This document shows, piece by piece, positions 18,151 to 26,421 of a stretch of DNA of 64,000 bases. A program made the position numbers and the translations under genes. This DNA comes from Sphingobium bisphenolivorans (lineage in GTDB: Bacteria; Pseudomonadota; Alphaproteobacteria; Sphingomonadales; Sphingomonadaceae). The stretch covers positions 97,254-161,253 of the forward strand of contig NZ_ASTG01000006.1 in assembly GCF_000412635.1 (NCBI RefSeq), written 5' to 3'. The notes below the pieces were generated by a model. It was given only the letters and a program-made list of their open reading frames with translations. It searched no databases and was not told the DNA's origin. Every line of letters begins with the position of its first letter. Position 1 is the stretch's first letter.

Positions 18151-18455
18151 ACGGACGCTTCGTTCGGCTGGGGGAAACCGATCGCCCCCATGTGGCCCTG
18201 CATGTCGACGGCCAGGCCGTGACCGCGCTGGAGGGCGACACGCTGATGGTTGCGCTGCTGAGCAGCGGCGGCACGCTGCGCGAATCTGAATTCGGCGACG
18301 GCCGTCGGGCAGGCTTCTGCCTGATGGGCGCTTGCCAGGACTGTTGGGTGTGGACTGAAAATGGCGACCGCCTGCGTGCCTGTTCCACGCTAGCAGCTTC
18401 GGGCCAGCGCATTCTTACCAGCCAGCCGGAGGCGACATGGCCGAACCTCGGATAG
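18147..18455 (+). CDS. [2Fe-2S] subunit of an opine oxidase/D-hydroxyproline dehydrogenase-like enzyme
   Basis: This is a 102-residue ferredoxin-like protein. A short beta-grasp N-terminus contains GQAVTALEGDTLMVALLSSG, followed by the plant-type cluster motif with cysteines at 58, 63, 66 and 79 (GFCLMGACQDCW ... RACST). Such small subunits are the gamma chain of three-part FAD enzymes that oxidise opines or D-hydroxyproline; the larger two chains are encoded directly after it. The start overlaps the ATPase stop (ATGA), and its end overlaps the alpha-chain gene by 19 bases. It was not obvious in its own frame because the open frame extends back into the ATPase gene. Confidence 0.88.
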   Translation: MNGRFVRLGETDRPHVALHVDGQAVTALEGDTLMVALLSSGGTLRESEFGDGRRAGFCLMGACQDCWVWTENGDRLRACSTLAASGQRILTSQPEATWPNLG

Positions 18456-19813
18456 TCGTCGTCGGCGCAGGGCCTTCCGGCGTACGCGCCGCCGAAGCGG
18501 TCGCTAAGGCCGGGCTGCGCCCGACGGTCATTGACGAGGCGCGGCGCGCGGGTGGGCAAATCTACCGCCGCCAGCCTGATAATTTCACGCGCTCCTATGA
18601 GAAGCTCTACGGCACCGAAGCCGCGCGGGCGAAGGCGCTGCACGACAGTTTCGACGCGCTGGCCGGGAAGATCGACTATCGGCCCGAGACGCTGGTGTGG
18701 AACATTGCGGCGGCACATGTCTGGACCGCGAACGGGAACGCGCAGGAAACGCTACCCTACGACGCGCTGATCCTCTGCACCGGCGCGACCGATCGGCTGA
18801 TGCCGGTCAAGGGCTGGAACATGGCGGGCACCTACAGCCTCGGCGGGTCCCAAGTGGCGCTGAAGTCGCAGGCCGTGTCCATAGGCCGCGAGGTCGTCTT
18901 CATGGGCTCCGGCCCGCTGCTCTACCTTGTCGCGTCGCAATATGTAGACGCGGGAGCCAAGGTCGTGGGAGTGCTGGACACGTCCTCCAAAGCCGCGCGG
19001 ATCAAGGCGCTGCCGGACCTGCTCGCCATGCCGTCCGTCCTTTGGAACGGCGTCCAACTCACCCGCAAGCTCAGCAAGGCAGGCGTTCCCGTTCACCACC
19101 AGATCACCCCCGTCGAGATCATCGGTAACAGCGAAACGGGGGTGAGCGGCGTGCGCTACCGCACCGCTTCGGGTGAGGACAAGACGATAGGCTGCGACGC
19201 GGTGGCGGTCGGCTACCACCTGCGTCCCGAAACCCAGCTCGCCGATCTGGCACGCTGCGAGTTCGCCTTCGACGCGCACACGCATCAATGGCTCCCGCAG
19301 CGCGATGCCGATGGCCGCGCGAGCGCTGCAGGTGTCTATCTGGCGGGCGACGGCGCGAAAATCCTTGGCGCACGGTCGGCAGAAGCCAGCGGCAAATTGG
19401 CAGCGCTTGCGGCGCTCTCCGACCTCGGCCTGCCCGTCGACAAGGGGGAGATCACCGCGTTGCGCCGTGATGTCGCGAACTACAGCAAATTTGCGCGCGG
19501 CCTCTCCAGGGCTTTTCCGTGGCCCGCTGCTCAAGCGGCCGCGCTGCCCGACGAGGCCATTATCTGCCGCTGCGAAGCGGTGAGCGCAGGCGACCTGCGC
19601 GCCGTCATGCGCGAAACCGGCGCGATCGAGGCCAACCGTGCCAAGGCCTTCAGCCGCGTCGGCATGGGCCGTTGCCAGGGCCGCTATTGCGGGCTGGCGG
19701 CGGCGGAACTGATCGCCGCCGAGGCCGGTATCCCGGTCGAGCAGGTCGGGCGCCTGCGCGGACAGGCTCCGGTCAAACCGCTCCCCATCGCCATCGGAGA
19801 AGAAGAAGCATGA
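18437..19813 (+). CDS. alpha subunit, opine oxidase/D-hydroxyproline dehydrogenase-like (FAD, BFD-type cluster)
   Basis: This is a 458-residue flavoprotein. It has the N-terminal dinucleotide motif VVVGAGPSGVRAAEAVAKAG, RAGGQIYRRQ, an internal GATDRLMPVKGW and a second nucleotide-binding fold (VVFMGSGPLLYLVASQYVDAG). The C-terminus has a bacterioferredoxin-like [2Fe-2S] motif (ICRCEAV ... GMGRCQGRYCG). This domain order matches OoxA/NoxA opine oxidase subunits and the alpha chain of D-hydroxyproline dehydrogenase. It is encoded between the small [2Fe-2S] chain and the DAO-type beta chain with overlaps on both sides, which makes one complex nearly certain. Substrate specificity is not readable from the sequence. 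Confidence 0.88.
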   Translation: MAEPRIVVVGAGPSGVRAAEAVAKAGLRPTVIDEARRAGGQIYRRQPDNFTRSYEKLYGTEAARAKALHDSFDALAGKIDYRPETLVWNIAAAHVWTANGNAQETLPYDALILCTGATDRLMPVKGWNMAGTYSLGGSQVALKSQAVSIGREVVFMGSGPLLYLVASQYVDAGAKVVGVLDTSSKAARIKALPDLLAMPSVLWNGVQLTRKLSKAGVPVHHQITPVEIIGNSETGVSGVRYRTASGEDKTIGCDAVAVGYHLRPETQLADLARCEFAFDAHTHQWLPQRDADGRASAAGVYLAGDGAKILGARSAEASGKLAALAALSDLGLPVDKGEITALRRDVANYSKFARGLSRAFPWPAAQAAALPDEAIICRCEAVSAGDLRAVMRETGAIEANRAKAFSRVGMGRCQGRYCGLAAAELIAAEAGIPVEQVGRLRGQAPVKPLPIAIGEEEA

Positions 19814-20940
19814 GCGCCGCCAGCGACGTCATCATCATCGGCGGCGGCCTGATGGGCAGTTCCGCCGCGCTGTTCCTACGCGGGCATGGCATGTCCGTGA
19901 CCCTGCTGGAAACCGACCTGATCGGACGGCAGGCGAGCGGCACCAATTTCGGCAATGTCCGGCGGCAGGGTCGCCCGATTCATCAGCTTCCGCTCGCCAA
20001 TCGCGCGCTCGCCATCTGGCGCAAGTCGCGCGAACTGCTGGGCGCCGACGTTGAATATCTCCAGTCGGGCCACATCCGCGTCTGCTATCGTGAGCGGCCC
20101 GAACTGATCGAGGCGATGGAGGATTATGCCGCCAAGGCACGTCTCGAGGGGCTCGACCTCGAACTCCTCACCGGCAATGCCCTGCGCGCGAAATTCCCCT
20201 TCTTCGGCAGCGATGTGCTGGCAGGCTCCTATTCCGCCATGGACGGCCACGCCAACCCGCGCCTCGCCGCGCCCGCCTTTGCGCGGGCGGCCCAGCGCAT
20301 GGGGGCGACCATCTGCGAGAATACGAAGATCGTTGATGCGCAGAAAGTCGGGGAGGATTTCATCGTCACGGCGCAGGATGGCCGCACCTTTCGCGCACCG
20401 ATCCTTCTCATCACGGCGGGCGCATGGGGCAATGCCCTCTCCTCCCAATTCGGCGAGCCGGTGCCGATCGTCCCGCGCGGGCCGAACATGAGCGTCACCG
20501 AACCCGTGCCCTATGCAATCCATCCCGCTGTCGGCGTCATGACGCCGGTCGAGGAGGAAACCGTCTATTTCCGTCAGGTGGCGCGCGGCAATATCGTGCT
20601 GGGCGGATCGACACGCGGGCCGTCCTACCCGGATGACTATCGCGCCTATGTGCTGCCGCAGAATACGCTGAGCCAGTTGAAGCAGATACGGCGTCTGGCG
20701 CCTGCACTGGGCAAGCTCAACATTATCCGCGTCTGGTCGGGGATCGAGGGCTATATGCCCGACAGCCAGCCCGTCATGGGGCCGAGCGCCACGACCAGCG
20801 GGCTTTATTATGCCTTCGGCTTTTCGGGCTCCGGCTTCCAGATCGGGCCGGGGGTCGGCGAGACGATGGCGGAGATCATCGCCCAAGGCGCGACCGATAT
20901 TCCGATGGAGCCGTACAAGATTGCGCGGTTTGCGGCTTAA
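19810..20940 (+). CDS. beta subunit, opine oxidase/D-hydroxyproline dehydrogenase-like (DAO-type FAD)
   Basis: This is a 376-residue DAO-fold flavoprotein starting MSAASDVIIIGGGLMGSSAALFLRGHG. It has SGTNFGNVRRQGRP, the position where DAO enzymes bind FAD, and a C-terminal GLYYAFGFSGSGFQIGPGVGE. It resembles OoxB and HcnC-type beta chains, which carry the substrate site that removes hydride from the C-N bond. The start overlaps the alpha-chain stop by ATGA; the frame is open further upstream, but only as a shadow of that gene. It is the last gene of the nine-gene operon, followed at once by a perfect palindrome that separates it from the convergent aldehyde dehydrogenase gene. Confidence 0.88.
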   Translation: MSAASDVIIIGGGLMGSSAALFLRGHGMSVTLLETDLIGRQASGTNFGNVRRQGRPIHQLPLANRALAIWRKSRELLGADVEYLQSGHIRVCYRERPELIEAMEDYAAKARLEGLDLELLTGNALRAKFPFFGSDVLAGSYSAMDGHANPRLAAPAFARAAQRMGATICENTKIVDAQKVGEDFIVTAQDGRTFRAPILLITAGAWGNALSSQFGEPVPIVPRGPNMSVTEPVPYAIHPAVGVMTPVEEETVYFRQVARGNIVLGGSTRGPSYPDDYRAYVLPQNTLSQLKQIRRLAPALGKLNIIRVWSGIEGYMPDSQPVMGPSATTSGLYYAFGFSGSGFQIGPGVGETMAEIIAQGATDIPMEPYKIARFAA

Positions 20941-20942
20941 CA

Positions 20943-20976
20943 CCTCGTCATTCCCGCGAAAGCGGGAATGACGAGG
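20943..20976. terminator. perfect palindrome between convergent genes (bidirectional terminator/REP-like)
   Basis: CCTCGTCATTCCCGC (20943-20957) and its exact complement (20962-20976) form a 15-bp stem with a GAAA tetraloop, 3 bases after one stop codon and 5 before the other. It could stop transcription from both sides. The CGTCATTCCCGC arms resemble widespread palindromic repeats of alphaproteobacteria, so it may also be a dispersed element. Confidence 0.7.
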
Positions 20977-20980
20977 TTGG

Positions 20981-22453
20981 CTAAAACTCAATCAGCGCGG
21001 TCTTGGTCTTGAGGTTCGCCATATAGGCCTCGCGCCCCAGATCCTTGCCGATGCCGGACTGCTTGTAGCCGCCGGTCGGCAGGATGAAATCATTGCTCCG
21101 CCCGTAGCGGTTAACCCACACGGTCCCCGCCTCCAGCGAACGCGTGGCCCTGAGAGCCCGCGCGACATCGCCGGTATGCACCCCCGCCGCCAGCCCATAA
21201 TCGCTGTCGTTGGCGAGCGCATAAGCCTCCTCCTCATCGGCGAAGGTCTGGACCGTCAGCACCGGCCCGAAAATCTCGCCCTGCACGACTTCACTCTTCT
21301 GATCGGCATTGGCGAGCAAGGTCGGCGCGTAATAGCTGCCCTCCTGCGGCGCGGTCGCGCGGGCGCCGCCCGCCAGCACCTCCGCGCCCTCGGCAATCGC
21401 GCGCTGCACGATGCCGTCCATGCGGTCGAGTTGCCCTTCGGAAATGATCGGGCCGAGCGTCGTATCGGTGCGCCACGTCGGACCGGCCTTGTGCGCCTTG
21501 AAGGCGGCGAGGATGCGATCGATCACCTGATCGGCGATCTTCTCCTGCACCAGCAGCCGCGATCCCGCGACGCAGACCTGCCCGGCGTTGAGCGTGATCG
21601 CCCGGGCCACCAGCGCCGCCGCCTTGTCGAGGCCAGCATCGGCAAAGACAATCTGCGGGCTCTTGCCTCCCAGTTCGAGCGTCACCGGCTTCGGGCCTGT
21701 TTCGGCACACGCCGCCATGATCGCCGCGCCCGTGCGGGTGGAGCCGGTGAAGGTGACCTTCGCCACTTCCGGCCGCCGCACCAGCGGATCGCCGACGGAA
21801 CGCCCGTCGCCCTGCACGACGTTGAAGACGCCTGCAGGCAGTCCTGCCTCGACCGCCAGTTCAGCCAGTCGCACGATGCTGAACGGCGTCATCTCGGATG
21901 GTTTCAGCACGACGCTGTTCCCCGCCGCAATCGCCGGCGCGATCTTCCAGCCCGCCATGACGAGGGGCAGGTTCCATGGCGCGATCGCCGCCACCACGCC
22001 ATAGGGCTCCGTGATGGTGAGGCCGAGCTTGTCCGGCGTGGTCGCCGCCACCTCGCCGCCGACCTTGTCCGCCCATTCGGCGAAGAAGCGGATCGTCTCG
22101 GCGGTATAGCTAAGGTCCCAGGCGTTGATCTCATTGATCGTCCGCGTCGATCCCAGCGCCTCCAGCGGCGCCAGCGCCTCCGCATCCGCCTCGATCAGGT
22201 CGGCCCAGCGGCGCAGCACCTTCATGCGCCCGCGCGGATCGGTCTGAGCCCAGCCGCTTTTCTTGTAGGCGGCCTGCCCGTCCTCCACCGCCTCGGCCAG
22301 CTGCCCGGCATCGACGCAGTCCAATTCCGCCTGCACCCGTCCGTCCGATGGACGGCGCACGACTATGCCGGCGCCCCGGCCCTGGACTCGCCGCCCGCCG
22401 ATGAAATTATGGACGTTGCCAAGGCTGATGAGGTCAGGATTGAAAGCATCCAC
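20981..22453 (-). CDS. NAD(P)-dependent aldehyde dehydrogenase
   Basis: This is a 490-residue ALDH-superfamily enzyme. It has APWNLP in the N-terminal NAD fold, TGSTRTGAAIM, general base Glu in TLELGGKSPQIVF and the catalytic Cys in NAGQVCVAGSRLLV, plus the C-terminal GYKQSGIGKDLG. It would oxidise an aldehyde, such as that produced by the amine oxidase of the neighbouring operon, to the acid. The open frame extends to 22573, but no ATG there has a ribosome binding site. A GTG at 22453 has AGGAG 8 bases upstream and gives a normal-length protein (VDAFNPDLISLGNVHNFIGG). It converges with the nine-gene operon and is divergent from the GNAT gene. Confidence 0.9.
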   Translation of the reverse strand: MDAFNPDLISLGNVHNFIGGRRVQGRGAGIVVRRPSDGRVQAELDCVDAGQLAEAVEDGQAAYKKSGWAQTDPRGRMKVLRRWADLIEADAEALAPLEALGSTRTINEINAWDLSYTAETIRFFAEWADKVGGEVAATTPDKLGLTITEPYGVVAAIAPWNLPLVMAGWKIAPAIAAGNSVVLKPSEMTPFSIVRLAELAVEAGLPAGVFNVVQGDGRSVGDPLVRRPEVAKVTFTGSTRTGAAIMAACAETGPKPVTLELGGKSPQIVFADAGLDKAAALVARAITLNAGQVCVAGSRLLVQEKIADQVIDRILAAFKAHKAGPTWRTDTTLGPIISEGQLDRMDGIVQRAIAEGAEVLAGGARATAPQEGSYYAPTLLANADQKSEVVQGEIFGPVLTVQTFADEEEAYALANDSDYGLAAGVHTGDVARALRATRSLEAGTVWVNRYGRSNDFILPTGGYKQSGIGKDLGREAYMANLKTKTALIEF

Positions 22454-22652
22454 GGCATGATCTCCTGTTGCGCGCCTGCCGCTTAAAATAGGTGAGCGCC
22501 GCGGCATTTGTCGCAGTTGCGCCGGAAAGGCTGCGCGATAATCTTCCAAAAAAGCAGCGAAGGCAGCAGCCAATGCTTGTAGTCCGCCCTTAATGTCCCC
22601 TCACTGATTCATGACCAAGGGCGGGTTCCCTTTCCGCCGAGGAGCAAGACGG

Positions 22653-23510
22653 ATGGCGACAGGCATAGAGGCGATGGTGGACCTGCGGCGCATGACCGCG
22701 GATGACTTGACCGCCGCCCACGACCTTTCCCACGAACAGAAATGGCCTCATCGGATTGAGGATTGGGACCTGCTCCTGCAACTCGGCTTCGGCTATGTGG
22801 CGGAGCGGGACGGCGAGATCATCGGCACCGCCATGGCATGGCTCTATGGCGATGACGCCGCAACCCTGGGCATGGTCATCGTTTCTCCGCGCGCGCAGGG
22901 CATGGGCATCGGCCGCCGCCTGATGGACGCGGTGCTGGACGAGCTTGGCGACCGCACGGTCCTGCTGAACGCGACCGACGAAGGGGCGCCACTCTACCGC
23001 AAGCTGGGCTTCGAGCCGGCGGGGCCGGTGTTTCAGCATCAGGGCGCGGCCTTCGCCGTGCCGATCGCGGAGCTTATCCCCGACGAACGCGTCCGCCCCT
23101 TGGGTGCCAAGGACATGGAGGTGCTCTGCGACCTCGCACGGCAAGCGACCGGAATGAACCGCGACGCGCTGCTGGAGGCGCTGGTTCCCGGCGCGCAGGG
23201 CGTGGTGCTCACCCGCAGCAACGAGCCGGTGGGCTTCGCTCTCTTCCGCCGCTTCGGGCGCGGCTATGTCGTGGGTCCCACCATCGCACCGGATACGGGC
23301 GGGGCGAAGGCGTTGATCTCCCACTGGCTCGGATCGAACAGCGGCATGTTCTGCCGGCTTGACGTGCCGGAGGAAAGCGGCCTGTCGAACTGGCTGGATG
23401 AACTCGGCCTGCCTTGTGTCGGCCGCGTCATGCGGATGGTGCGCGGCAAGCCGATCGACGCCAAGGCATCGGTCAAGACCTTCTCCCTCACGACACAGGC
23501 CCTCGGATGA
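22653..23510 (+). CDS. GNAT N-acetyltransferase with two GNAT-like halves
   Basis: This is a 285-residue protein. The first GNAT domain is clear: LRRMTADDLTAAHDLSHEQKWPHR, then the acetyl-CoA site VIVSPRAQGMGIGRRLMDAVLDELGDR near residues 77-103. The second half (from about 145, VRPLGAKDMEVLCDLARQATGMNRDALLE) is a degenerate GNAT/DUF4081-like domain. The substrate is unknown; acetylation of an amine or amino acid is plausible in this catabolic setting. The frame is open from 22611, but GAGGAG upstream of the ATG at 22653 decides the start. The stop overlaps the succinate-semialdehyde dehydrogenase start by ATGA. Confidence 0.85.
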   Translation: MATGIEAMVDLRRMTADDLTAAHDLSHEQKWPHRIEDWDLLLQLGFGYVAERDGEIIGTAMAWLYGDDAATLGMVIVSPRAQGMGIGRRLMDAVLDELGDRTVLLNATDEGAPLYRKLGFEPAGPVFQHQGAAFAVPIAELIPDERVRPLGAKDMEVLCDLARQATGMNRDALLEALVPGAQGVVLTRSNEPVGFALFRRFGRGYVVGPTIAPDTGGAKALISHWLGSNSGMFCRLDVPEESGLSNWLDELGLPCVGRVMRMVRGKPIDAKASVKTFSLTTQALG

Positions 23511-24970
23511 CACTAGCCCTCAACAACCCCTCGCTGCTGATCGAACGCGCCTATATCGGCGGTGAGTGGGTCGGCGCGCAGGCCGGCGCGACCCTGCCGG
23601 TGGACAACCCCGCGACCGGCGCGATCATCGGCACCGTCCCCGACTGCCGGGAGGCCGACACGCAGGCCGCCATCGCTGCGGCGGAGGCTGCCTGGCCGGC
23701 CTGGCGGGCCAGGACCGCCGCCGAACGCGCGGCGTTGCTCGAGCGTTGGAACGCGTTGGTGCTGGACAGTATCGCCGACCTCGCCCGCATCATGACGGCG
23801 GAGCAGGGCAAGCCGATCGCGGAGTCCGAAGGCGAAATCCGCTACGCCGCCAGCTTCATCAAATGGTTCGCCGAGGAAGCCCGCCGGGTCGACGGCGGTA
23901 TCATCCCCGCACCCGAGGCCAACCACCGCATCCTCATCATGAAGGAGCCGGTCGGCGTCTCGGCCGCCATCACGCCGTGGAACTTCCCGGCGGCGATGAT
24001 CACCCGCAAATGCGCGCCTGCCCTGGCGGCGGGTTGCCCGGTGGTCATCAAGCCGTCGGAACTCACCCCCTATACCGCGCTGGCGCTGATGAAGCTGGCG
24101 GAGGAAGCTGGCTTCCCGGCGGGCGCCATCAACATGCTGACAGGCGACGCCGCGGCGATCGGCGGCGTGATGACCGGCAGCCCGGTCGTGCGCAAGCTAT
24201 CCTTCACCGGCTCCACGCGCGTCGGCGCGCTGCTGATGCGCCAATCGGCCGACACGATCAAGCGGCTGAGCCTGGAGCTGGGGGGCAATGCGCCGCTGAT
24301 CGTATTCGACGACGCTGACCTCGACCTCGCCGTCGCCAGCACCATGGCAAGCAAGTTCCGCAACGCCGGCCAAACCTGCGTCTGCGCTAACCGCATATTG
24401 GTACAGGACGGCGTCTACGACCAGTTCGCCGAGAAGCTGGCGAAGGCGGTATCCGCGCTTAAAGTCGCGCCGGGCGACCAGCCGGGGAGCAGCATCGGCC
24501 CACTCATCAACGCGGCTGCGGTCGATAAGGTGAAGAACCATGTCGAGGACGCCCTCTCCCACGGCGCGAAACTATTCGCCCGTGCCCCCGAAGGTGCAAT
24601 CGGGGAGCGTTTCGCCACCCCGGTCATCCTGACCGGCGCCACGCGCGAGATGCGGCTGGCCGAGGAAGAAACGTTCGGCCCGGTCGCGCCGCTGTTCCGC
24701 TTTACCCATGAAGAGGAAGGCATCGAGCTCGCCAACGCCACCAGCTATGGCCTTGCCAGCTATTTCTACACCGAAAATCTCCATCGCGCCTTTCGCGTGG
24801 GGGAGCGACTGGAGGCGGGCATGGTCGCGCTCAATACGGGCGGCATCTCGATGGAAATGGCACCCTTCGGCGGGGTCAAGATGTCGGGGCTCGGCCGCGA
24901 AGGGGCGCACCTGGGGATCGAGGAATATCTGGAGACGAAGGCGTTTCATATCGGCGGGCTGAAGCTCTGA
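23507..24970 (+). CDS. gabD: NAD(P)-dependent succinate-semialdehyde dehydrogenase
   Basis: This is a 487-residue aldehyde dehydrogenase closest in pattern to GabD. It has ITPWNFPAAMITRKCAPALAAGC, FTGSTRVGALLM, LELGGNAPLIVFDDADLD with the general-base Glu, and the catalytic Cys in FRNAGQTCVCANR, preceded by a second cysteine as in GabD enzymes. The ending MEMAPFGGVKMSGLGREGAHLGIEEYLE is typical. It oxidises succinate semialdehyde to succinate for the TCA cycle, the last step of GABA and putrescine breakdown. The start overlaps the GNAT stop (ATGA), so the two are coupled. Confidence 0.9.
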   Translation: MTLALNNPSLLIERAYIGGEWVGAQAGATLPVDNPATGAIIGTVPDCREADTQAAIAAAEAAWPAWRARTAAERAALLERWNALVLDSIADLARIMTAEQGKPIAESEGEIRYAASFIKWFAEEARRVDGGIIPAPEANHRILIMKEPVGVSAAITPWNFPAAMITRKCAPALAAGCPVVIKPSELTPYTALALMKLAEEAGFPAGAINMLTGDAAAIGGVMTGSPVVRKLSFTGSTRVGALLMRQSADTIKRLSLELGGNAPLIVFDDADLDLAVASTMASKFRNAGQTCVCANRILVQDGVYDQFAEKLAKAVSALKVAPGDQPGSSIGPLINAAAVDKVKNHVEDALSHGAKLFARAPEGAIGERFATPVILTGATREMRLAEEETFGPVAPLFRFTHEEEGIELANATSYGLASYFYTENLHRAFRVGERLEAGMVALNTGGISMEMAPFGGVKMSGLGREGAHLGIEEYLETKAFHIGGLKL

Positions 24971-25074
24971 TCTGACGGCGGCTCCGTCTGACGTGGGCTC
25001 TCACGAGCCACTCGCCTCGTTCGAGTGCCTTCGCAGGAGCATATTCGCTCAATTCACGTGCAGGAAGGGCAATC

Positions 25075-26145
25075 ATGGCGCGCAACTACAGCATCTCCGT
25101 CATCCCCGGCGACGGCATCGGCAAGGAAGTCATGCCCGAGGGCATCCGCATCCTTGAACGGGCCGCCAGCCTCTACGGCTTTACGATCGAGCAGAAGTGG
25201 CACGAGTTCGCCTGCTGCGACTATTATGCCAGGCATGGCCAGATGATGCCCGAAGACTGGAAGGCCCAGATCGGCAACCCCGATGCGATCTTCTTCGGCG
25301 CAGTGGGCTGGCCCGACACCGTGCCCGATCATGTCTCTCTGTGGGGATCGCTGCTCCAGTTCCGGCGGGAGTACGACCAATATGTGAACCTGCGTCCGGT
25401 GCGGCTGATGCCGGGCGTGCCCTGCCCGCTCGCCGGCCGCGAGCCGGGCGACATCGATTTCTGGGTGGTGCGCGAGAATACCGAAGGGGAATATAGCTCG
25501 GTGGGCGGCAAGATGTTCCCCGGCACCCCGCGTGAGGTCGTGATCCAGGAAACGGTGATGACCCGCCACGGCACCGACCGCGTGCTGCGCTATGCCTTCG
25601 AGCTGGCCACGACGCGCGACCGCAAGCATGTCACGTCCGCCACCAAGTCAAACGGTATCGCCATCACCATGCCGTGGTGGGATGAGCGGGTGGAGGAGAT
25701 GGCGAAAAATTACCCGACCGTCACCCACGACAAATATCATATCGACATTTTGACAGCGCAGTTCGTGCTGAACCCCGATCGTTTCGACATCGTGGTAGCG
25801 TCCAACCTGTTTGGCGATATCCTGTCAGACCTTGGCCCTGCCTGCACCGGCACGATCGGGGTCGCGCCTTCGGGCAACATCAACCCGGATCGCACCGCAC
25901 CTTCGCTGTTTGAACCGGTGCACGGATCGGCCCCCGACATTGCCGGCTTGGGGATCGCCAACCCGGTTGGACAGATCTGGTCGGCAGCCATGATGCTGGA
26001 GCATCTGGGCGAGGCGGACGCTGCCGCCGCGATCATGCGGGCGGTGGAGACAGTGCTGGCCGACCCCGGCCTGCGCACCGGCGACCTGAAGGGCAAGGCG
26101 AATACGGAGCAGTGCGGCAAGGCGGTCGCCGAGGCTCTTTCCTGA
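25075..26145 (+). CDS. tartrate/D-malate dehydrogenase (decarboxylating)
   Basis: This is a 356-residue member of the isocitrate/isopropylmalate dehydrogenase family. It has the N-terminal ISVIPGDGIGKEVMPEG, the NLRPVRLMPGV and ENTEGEYSSVGG segments, the K-S-N-G-I region and the NAD/metal site ILSDLGPACTGTIGVAPSGNI, DRTAPSLFEPVHGSAPDIAG. The pattern WGSLLQFRREYDQYVNLRPVRL fits tartrate dehydrogenase/D-malate dehydrogenase (TtuC/DmlA) rather than LeuB. It oxidises and decarboxylates D-malate or tartrate to pyruvate or similar. AGGAAGGG is close upstream of the start. It is separated from GabD by 104 bases with two small hairpins. Confidence 0.88.
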   Translation: MARNYSISVIPGDGIGKEVMPEGIRILERAASLYGFTIEQKWHEFACCDYYARHGQMMPEDWKAQIGNPDAIFFGAVGWPDTVPDHVSLWGSLLQFRREYDQYVNLRPVRLMPGVPCPLAGREPGDIDFWVVRENTEGEYSSVGGKMFPGTPREVVIQETVMTRHGTDRVLRYAFELATTRDRKHVTSATKSNGIAITMPWWDERVEEMAKNYPTVTHDKYHIDILTAQFVLNPDRFDIVVASNLFGDILSDLGPACTGTIGVAPSGNINPDRTAPSLFEPVHGSAPDIAGLGIANPVGQIWSAAMMLEHLGEADAAAAIMRAVETVLADPGLRTGDLKGKANTEQCGKAVAEALS

Positions 26146-26165
26146 TATCCTGGATACCCCTCCAT

Positions 26166-26255
26166 CGTCACCCCGGGCCTGACCCGGGGTCCCGCTGCCT
26201 GAAGCTGGACGCCCAGCGAAAGAAAGCGGGACCCTGGATCAAGTCCGGGGTGACG
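26166..26255. repeat. palindromic intergenic repeat, copy 1
   Basis: The element of about 90 bases begins CGTCACCCCGG and ends CCGGGGTGACG, so its ends are complementary. Inside are two smaller hairpins and internal complementary CCCGCT/AGCGGG sequences. The same layout and much of the same sequence recur at 33098-33179, with a fragment near 10789-10812. It looks like a REP/RPE-type dispersed repeat of this genome. Confidence 0.8.
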
Positions 26256-26421
26256 CATTGAGAGATGTCGGCAAACCACCCACCCCTCTCAACACACAGC
26301 AGAAAATGCCGCTCTACTTCATCAAAAAGCCGCGAGCCTTCCATCACCCTCTCCAAATTGGCGCATCCGGCCGCGTGCGAGGGATAGTCTCCTCCCTGTA
26401 AACAACACCGCGAGTTTCCTG

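Noticed and set aside
21176-22486. A plus-strand open frame of 436 codons opposite the aldehyde dehydrogenase
   Set aside because: It is antisense to a complete aldehyde dehydrogenase with catalytic Cys and Glu; shadow composition.
26166-26255. Palindromic repeats as a CRISPR array or insertion sequence
   Set aside because: Only single copies at distant places, no spacers, no cas genes, no transposase and no target-site duplication that I can see.
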